Part shown: positions 60,839 through 64,000 of the stretch, piece after piece | Layout: every line of letters starts with the position of its first letter | Position numbering within the stretch: position 1 is the first letter of the stretch | NCBI GenBank assembly: GCA_964522165.1 | Contig: CAZFVV010000012.1 | Location: forward strand, 8,689-72,688 | DNA length: 64,000 nucleotides | From: JABWBP01 sp964522165 | GTDB lineage: Bacteria > Calditrichota > Calditrichia > RBG-13-44-9 > J075 | Reading direction: 5' to 3' | The notes under the pieces: model-generated | Seen by the model: only the letters and a program-made list of their open reading frames with translations | The model's database searches: none | Told to the model about the DNA's origin: nothing | Program-made: the position numbers and the translations under genes

Positions 60839-61678
60839 ATGTCTTCTGTCAAAAAAACCCTTTTGATCCTCAGTACTGTTGGCGCGCTTGCCGCCGCCGG
60901 GGTGGTGGGCACGTTTACCGCCTTCGTCAAGCTGGCGGAGACCGAATTCATCCCCGGCAAGGAAGTGTACCTGCGCGACGTTTACCTGGTCATCGACCAG
61001 ACCCTCTCCATGGAACGGGGCCAGCGTAAGGAAGCGAAAGACGTGCTGCGGGAAGAGATTATTCGATCTTTGGGATTGGGCGACCGGGCGTTTTGCTACC
61101 GCATCAGCGCGGATTTTACCGAAACCGGCGACCGGGTGTTTGCCAGCAACCGCCGCCTGCCCAAAGTGCCGGAAAATGTGCCCTCGACCCCGTTAGAAAA
61201 ACTGCCCCCGGAATTGAAAGGGGAACTGCTGGAGCGCTGGAATGCCCTCTCCGCCGAGCGGGAGGCCTGGCTGGAACGAGTGGAAGCGGTGCAAGCGCCC
61301 GGCGGGAAATACAGCGATTACCTGGGCACCTTAGAAGCAATCGGGCGGCGGATCAATGACCCCGGCGACCCTCACCTGGCCAGAGAAAAATGGCTCATCG
61401 TCATCGGCGATTTGAAACACGAGCCGGTGCTGGCAGTCCCACCCCCTCCGGCGCAGCATGAAAAGCGCGCCTTTGCGGGAGTGAACATTTACTTAGTCGA
61501 GCCTGGCGGCATCTACACCCGGGAAGACCAGCAAACCATCGAAGCGTTCTGGAAGAAATACTTTGCGGCGCGCGGGGGGAGCGCGGTGGCCTTCGTTTCT
61601 TTCGACGGGTTTAGCGGGCGTTTTCCGGGCAACACCGCTCCCGACCCTGCCCAACTGGGGAAATCCGCCGGTAATTGA
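60839..61678 (+). CDS. Membrane-anchored von Willebrand factor A-like protein
   Basis: 279 residues from ATG 60839 (GAGG upstream). One N-terminal helix (LLILSTVGALAAAGVVGTFTAF, in part LLILSTVGALAAAGVVG) anchors it. Then VYLVIDQTLSME resembles the first VWA strand and metal site (DxSxS, here D-Q-T-L-S), followed by KDVLREEIIRSLGLGDRAF and later EKWLIVIGDLKHEP, a second VWA-like strand. A charged helical insertion (~residues 95-160) breaks the fold. VWA domains bind partners through a metal ion. It lies between the repeat proteins and the amidase, suggesting an adaptor at the periplasmic face. The match is by pattern only. Confidence 0.6.
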   Translation: MSSVKKTLLILSTVGALAAAGVVGTFTAFVKLAETEFIPGKEVYLRDVYLVIDQTLSMERGQRKEAKDVLREEIIRSLGLGDRAFCYRISADFTETGDRVFASNRRLPKVPENVPSTPLEKLPPELKGELLERWNALSAEREAWLERVEAVQAPGGKYSDYLGTLEAIGRRINDPGDPHLAREKWLIVIGDLKHEPVLAVPPPPAQHEKRAFAGVNIYLVEPGGIYTREDQQTIEAFWKKYFAARGGSAVAFVSFDGFSGRFPGNTAPDPAQLGKSAGN

Positions 61679-61797
61679 TCTCTAACTCTTTGTAAAACTC
61701 AATATTATCGAAAAAAAATATTTTTTCTGGTTAAATAATCGCCTATCTTATAGCCTTTAAAAGTCTGGCAATACAACGCGGCCAGATTGTTGTATTT

Positions 61798-61887
61798 GGA
61801 AGTGTTTAGTGTTCCGGTGCTCAAGTCTTTCTTTAATATTACTGTTATCACCAAAACACTAAAACACCATAACACTTTAACACTTCC
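61798..61887. repeat. GGAAGTGTTTAGTGTT...AACACTTCC inverted element
   Basis: Arms at 61798-61819 and about 61851-61887 are inverted; AT-rich interior. Same GTGTT family as at 23457. The preceding 61680-61797 is AT-rich with an A8TATTTTTT palindrome (around 61712-61726) and no gene. Confidence 0.65.
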
Positions 61888-61922
61888 AGGAAACCGATTT
61901 CATCATTCCAGGAGGAAGGCAA

Positions 61923-62525
61923 ATGGCAGTTTTTTGTAGCGATGCCGGCCACGGGGGCAGAGACAGCGGCGCTGCCTGGAACAACGTGCTGGAGAAAGAT
62001 TTGAACCTGGTTTTTACGTTGCAGTTGAACTCGCTGCTGAAAAAACGCGGCCACCGCATATTGACCACCCGGAAATCGGACGATAACGTACCGGATTTAC
62101 TCAGCCGCTGCGAATTGATCAACCAGCATCATGCCGCCAATTCCCCAAAATTCGATGCGATTATCTCCATTCATTGCAACGTCGCAGCGTACAAAAACGA
62201 AGCCGGACGCTACGTAGCCAAAGAATCCGTGCGGGGATTTTACGCGATTTACAGCCGGGAATCCATCAAAGGGCGCGACCTGGCCAATTCCATCGCCAAC
62301 CAGGTGAACAAGGAGGGAATCGTGACCCGGCACGGGGGTAAACTCACCACCGTGGAACTGGGACGCAGCCTGGCCTGGATTCACAAAACCCTGCCCCCGG
62401 CGGTTCTCCTGGAATTGGGCTACATGACCAACCCGGAAGATTTACGCCTGCTACACGACAAAGACTACCAGAAAAGGATGGTGCGAGCAATCGTGGATGG
62501 GATTGATAACTATATCTTAGGGTAA
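61923..62525 (+). CDS. N-acetylmuramoyl-L-alanine amidase (Amidase_3), without signal peptide
   Basis: 200 residues with the ribosome site AGGAGG before ATG 61923. Zinc ligands are complete: His in SDAGHGGRDSGA, Glu in VLEKDLNL and His in SIHCNV. The catalytic Glu is in LLELGYMTN. The enzyme cuts between muramic acid and L-alanine in peptidoglycan. The protein starts directly with the catalytic domain (MAVFCSDAGHGG), with no signal peptide or wall-binding part. It is therefore cytoplasmic unless released by another protein, as phage endolysins are by holins. Two small membrane proteins are encoded downstream. Confidence 0.92.
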   Translation: MAVFCSDAGHGGRDSGAAWNNVLEKDLNLVFTLQLNSLLKKRGHRILTTRKSDDNVPDLLSRCELINQHHAANSPKFDAIISIHCNVAAYKNEAGRYVAKESVRGFYAIYSRESIKGRDLANSIANQVNKEGIVTRHGGKLTTVELGRSLAWIHKTLPPAVLLELGYMTNPEDLRLLHDKDYQKRMVRAIVDGIDNYILG

Positions 62526-62526
62526 T

Positions 62527-62861
62527 GTGTTCAGGTGTTTTGGTGTTTTAGGGTTTCGGTAGAGATAATACCATAATACCAAAACACGGTAGTGGTTAAG
62601 TTTTGACTGATGAATTTGAACAAGAGAAAACAGAGGAAACAGAGTTTTTGAGAATATCTCTGTTATCTCCGTTTGCTCCTGTTCAGCCAACGACTGAATT
62701 ATGATGCCTGGTTTCTGTCTGGCATACGTGGAGGCGGGGCAAACTACGCCGTTCGGCTGAGCTCACGACGAAGCCCGGCTCACGCTGGCGTTATCAGTCA
62801 AAATGTAACCACTACCCACAACACTAAAACACCTGAGCACGGTAACACTCGAACACTGCCT
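62527..62861. repeat. GTGTT-family inverted element interrupted by a MITE-like element
   Basis: Left arm with GTGTTCAGGTGTTTTGGTGT starts two bases after the amidase stop; right arm (62817-62858) has AACACTAAAACACCTGAGCA. They are inverted copies, and 62588-62816 has been placed between them. It fills most of the 409-base gap before the next gene. Confidence 0.7.
62588..62816. mobile_element. 229-base MITE-like element with 24-base terminal inverted repeats
   Basis: Left end GGTAGTGGTTAAGTTTTGAC (62588-62607, continuing TGAT) and right end, read inverted, GGTAGTGGTTACATTTTGAC; two mismatches in 24. CAC flanks both ends (62585-62587 and 62817-62819), a possible 3-base target duplication, though the flanking DNA is rich in CAC. 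The interior has an imperfect palindrome of AACAGAGGAAACAGAG type. No open frame of note. Confidence 0.75.
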
Positions 62862-62887
62862 TTTAGCGGGCGAAGAAAGGCGCCCCG

Positions 62888-62920
62888 CAAAATTCTTCCG
62901 GGGTTTCGGAAGCAATTTTG
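62888..62920. promoter_or_regulatory. Hairpin just upstream of the holin-like gene
   Basis: CAAAATTCTTCCG (62888-62900) pairs with CGGAAGCAATTTTG (62907-62920) with one bulge, ending 14 bases before ATG 62935. It could hinder or time translation, or be a weak terminator. Confidence 0.4.
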
Positions 62921-62934
62921 TAAACCGAGCGGAG

Positions 62935-63333
62935 ATGAGCGATTTCAGGGGTAAGCCGAGCGGATGGCTTTTGAAGAACTCCAACGGGTTCCCGGATTTT
63001 CTCTTCACCATTCTCACCTACTCCATGGTATTGTTAGGATTTGTGACCCTGATGTGGGTGACGTTCGGGGTGCTGGGTTACTTAAACTCCGACCCGGTGA
63101 AGGCGGAAACGATCTTGAAAGTGATGGACAGTTTGAAAACCGGGCTGATTTCCTTAGCCGGGGTGGTTTTCGGGCTGGCGGGCAGCTACACCATTCGTCG
63201 GTTTAAAAAGGATGACCACTGGATAGAAAAAACGAAGCTGGAAAAAGAGGAAGAGCAGCAAAAAGCGCCCGTTGAAACCGCCGCGCCGGTTCAGGAAGGC
63301 TTGCGGCTGGTCTATAATGAGGAGGATATCTAA
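62935..63333 (+). CDS. Two-helix membrane protein with charged tail (holin-like, unknown family)
   Basis: 132 residues. Two hydrophobic helices (~25-50, FLFTILTYSMVLLGFVTLMW, and ~68-88, LISLAGVVFGLAGSYTI) are joined by a short polar loop and followed by a strongly charged tail (KKDDHWIEKTKLEKEEEQQK). This size and topology match class II holins, which make holes in the inner membrane for endolysins, but no sequence family is recognised. Its stop overlaps the next start (TAATG), so the two are translationally coupled, and the gene lies downstream of a signal-less amidase. Other possibilities are an ordinary small membrane scaffold. Confidence 0.6.
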   Translation: MSDFRGKPSGWLLKNSNGFPDFLFTILTYSMVLLGFVTLMWVTFGVLGYLNSDPVKAETILKVMDSLKTGLISLAGVVFGLAGSYTIRRFKKDDHWIEKTKLEKEEEQQKAPVETAAPVQEGLRLVYNEEDI

Positions 63334-63893
63334 TGAATTTCCTGGGACTGAGTAACGAAACCCTGATATTGCTGATCCCGGTGGCGATTGCCCTGATCCT
63401 CATCCTGGTGGTATTGATCGCCCGGGGAAAAACCGGCCTGGCAATCGGCATTTTGGCAACCGGCTTGTTGGGATTCCTGTTTCTTAAAAAACGCCGCCTG
63501 CAAGAGGCGTTCGACATCGAAGATAAGCTGGCCAAAAACAACGAGAAGTTCGACGAATTCAAAAAACGCCAGAAGGAGCGCTACCAGGCCATCACCGCGA
63601 ATAAAGAAATTCTGCTGCAACTAAAAGAGAAATTAGAGCAGTTGAAGAAAAAACCGGCGGAGAACCGCCTGGAAATCCAACTCCTGGAGAAAGAGATCCA
63701 GGAGCGGGAAGCGCTCAATGAAAAGCTGTTGAGCGAGGATAGCGAATTCTTTGCAGGCGAAGAAACCGCCGCCATTCCCAACGAGGAATCCTTGAAAGTG
63801 TACGACTTAGAAGAAGAAAAAGCGAAACCCAAACCGCCCGCTTCCGGAAAGGTTGAAATCGAGGTTGGCGGGCATCGCTTGTTCGAGGCGTAG
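63333..63893 (+). CDS. Membrane-anchored coiled-coil protein (spanin-like, unknown family)
   Basis: 186 residues. Two hydrophobic segments at the N-terminus (~10-28 and ~34-50, separated by ARGKTG) are followed by KKRR and a long coiled coil (~55-135; NNEKFDEFKKRQKERYQAI and QLKEKLEQLKKKP are typical heptad segments). A flexible acidic tail ends in EIEVGGHRLFEA. The start overlaps the upstream stop. A membrane anchor plus coiled coil is the layout of phage inner-membrane spanins (Rz), but those have a single helix and a periplasmic coil; here the hairpin would put the coil in the cytoplasm. No family recognised. Confidence 0.6.
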   Translation: MNFLGLSNETLILLIPVAIALILILVVLIARGKTGLAIGILATGLLGFLFLKKRRLQEAFDIEDKLAKNNEKFDEFKKRQKERYQAITANKEILLQLKEKLEQLKKKPAENRLEIQLLEKEIQEREALNEKLLSEDSEFFAGEETAAIPNEESLKVYDLEEEKAKPKPPASGKVEIEVGGHRLFEA

Positions 63894-63930
63894 TGGTTTA
63901 AATACTAAGTTGTTAACCCCTTTTTTGTTT

Positions 63931-64000
63931 GTCATTCCCGAACGTTTCTATCGGGAATCTATGAGTTTCAGGCGTATGGATGCCCGATAAAGACATTCGG
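63931..64000. repeat. GTCATTCCCGAACG... palindromic repeat, cut by the window end
   Basis: The left arm CCCGAACGTTTCTATCGGG and the right arm CCCGATAAAGACATTCGG (inverted relative) reach the last base. Related in its outer GTCATTCCCG to the element at 1397. Confidence 0.6.

Noticed and set aside
56018..63893. Prophage interpretation of the unusual block
   Set aside because: No capsid, tail, terminase, integrase or attachment-site duplication is visible, although the window ends soon after and the neighbouring sequence could change this.
1..64000. CRISPR arrays, tRNA and rRNA genes
   Set aside because: No regular direct repeats with unique spacers and no tRNA cloverleaf or rRNA segment was recognised by eye; the GTGTT clusters are inverted and irregular, not CRISPR-like. 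A covariance-model scan would be needed to be certain.

Overview
The window looks like a chromosomal contig from an uncultured Gram-negative bacterium of the FCB lineage, most like Calditrichota/KSB1. This is inferred from several signs. Secreted proteins carry C-terminal FlgD-like/type IX-style sorting tails with the typical NPFNP motif (genes ending at 1292 and 50626). There is a TonB-dependent receptor next to a PorV-like barrel, an MsbA-type exporter with GT9/GT22 glycosyltransferases, a family B DNA polymerase II and an oxidative 2-oxoglutarate dehydrogenase. No rRNA, tRNA, CRISPR array or transposase gene was seen. Two 100-N gaps (16840-16939 and 60713-60812) are flanked on both sides by the same 55 bases, so they look like unmerged overlaps of assembled contigs, not missing sequence.

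Layout. 1-7.3 kb: the C-terminus of a surface exoprotein, a probable trans-3-hydroxy-L-proline dehydratase, an M64 peptidase, a penicillin-acylase-family hydrolase and a small thioredoxin-fold protein, together suggesting protein/peptide scavenging. 7.5-17.0 kb: an outer-membrane operon (TonB receptor, 1160-aa exoprotein with calcium-type repeats, PorV-like barrel, PPIase-type lipoprotein). 17.0-20.0 kb (minus): haem-binding protein, RelE-like toxin-antitoxin pair, orphan 2-oxoacid dehydrogenase E2, thioredoxin-like protein. 20.2-27.4 kb: a GH2-type and an alpha/alpha-toroid glycosidase and an APC permease. 27.6-33.4 kb: ECF sigma factor with a two-finger anti-sigma protein, sucAB and a ferredoxin. 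33.7-40.5 kb: YheT-like hydrolase, M13 peptidase, DUF4136-type lipoprotein, radA, HicBA, radC. 40.7-47.5 kb (minus): a lipid-glycan cluster (alkaline-phosphatase-superfamily transferase, MsbA-like exporter, GT9, GT22). 47.8-55.5 kb: acyl-CoA ligase, PIN-type toxin-antitoxin pair, tailed cytochrome c peroxidase, polB, small secreted protein.

56.0-63.9 kb holds the most unusual block: six plus-strand genes of mostly unrecognised type. Two adjacent genes each carry four copies of what looks like the same beta-rich domain, and the second is anchored by about six membrane helices. A membrane-anchored VWA-like protein follows, then a signal-less N-acetylmuramoyl-L-alanine amidase and two translationally coupled small membrane proteins with charged or coiled-coil tails. 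The last three resemble a lysis cassette (endolysin, holin-like, spanin-like), but no phage structural gene is visible. I present this as a candidate undescribed envelope/lysis system, not a demonstrated one.

The intergenic DNA is also remarkable. At least eight families of palindromic repeats fill it, some nested in each other, many starting at or within a few bases of a stop codon, and two invading reading frames (radA 3' end, PPIase lipoprotein 5' end). Two families have terminal inverted repeats like MITEs.
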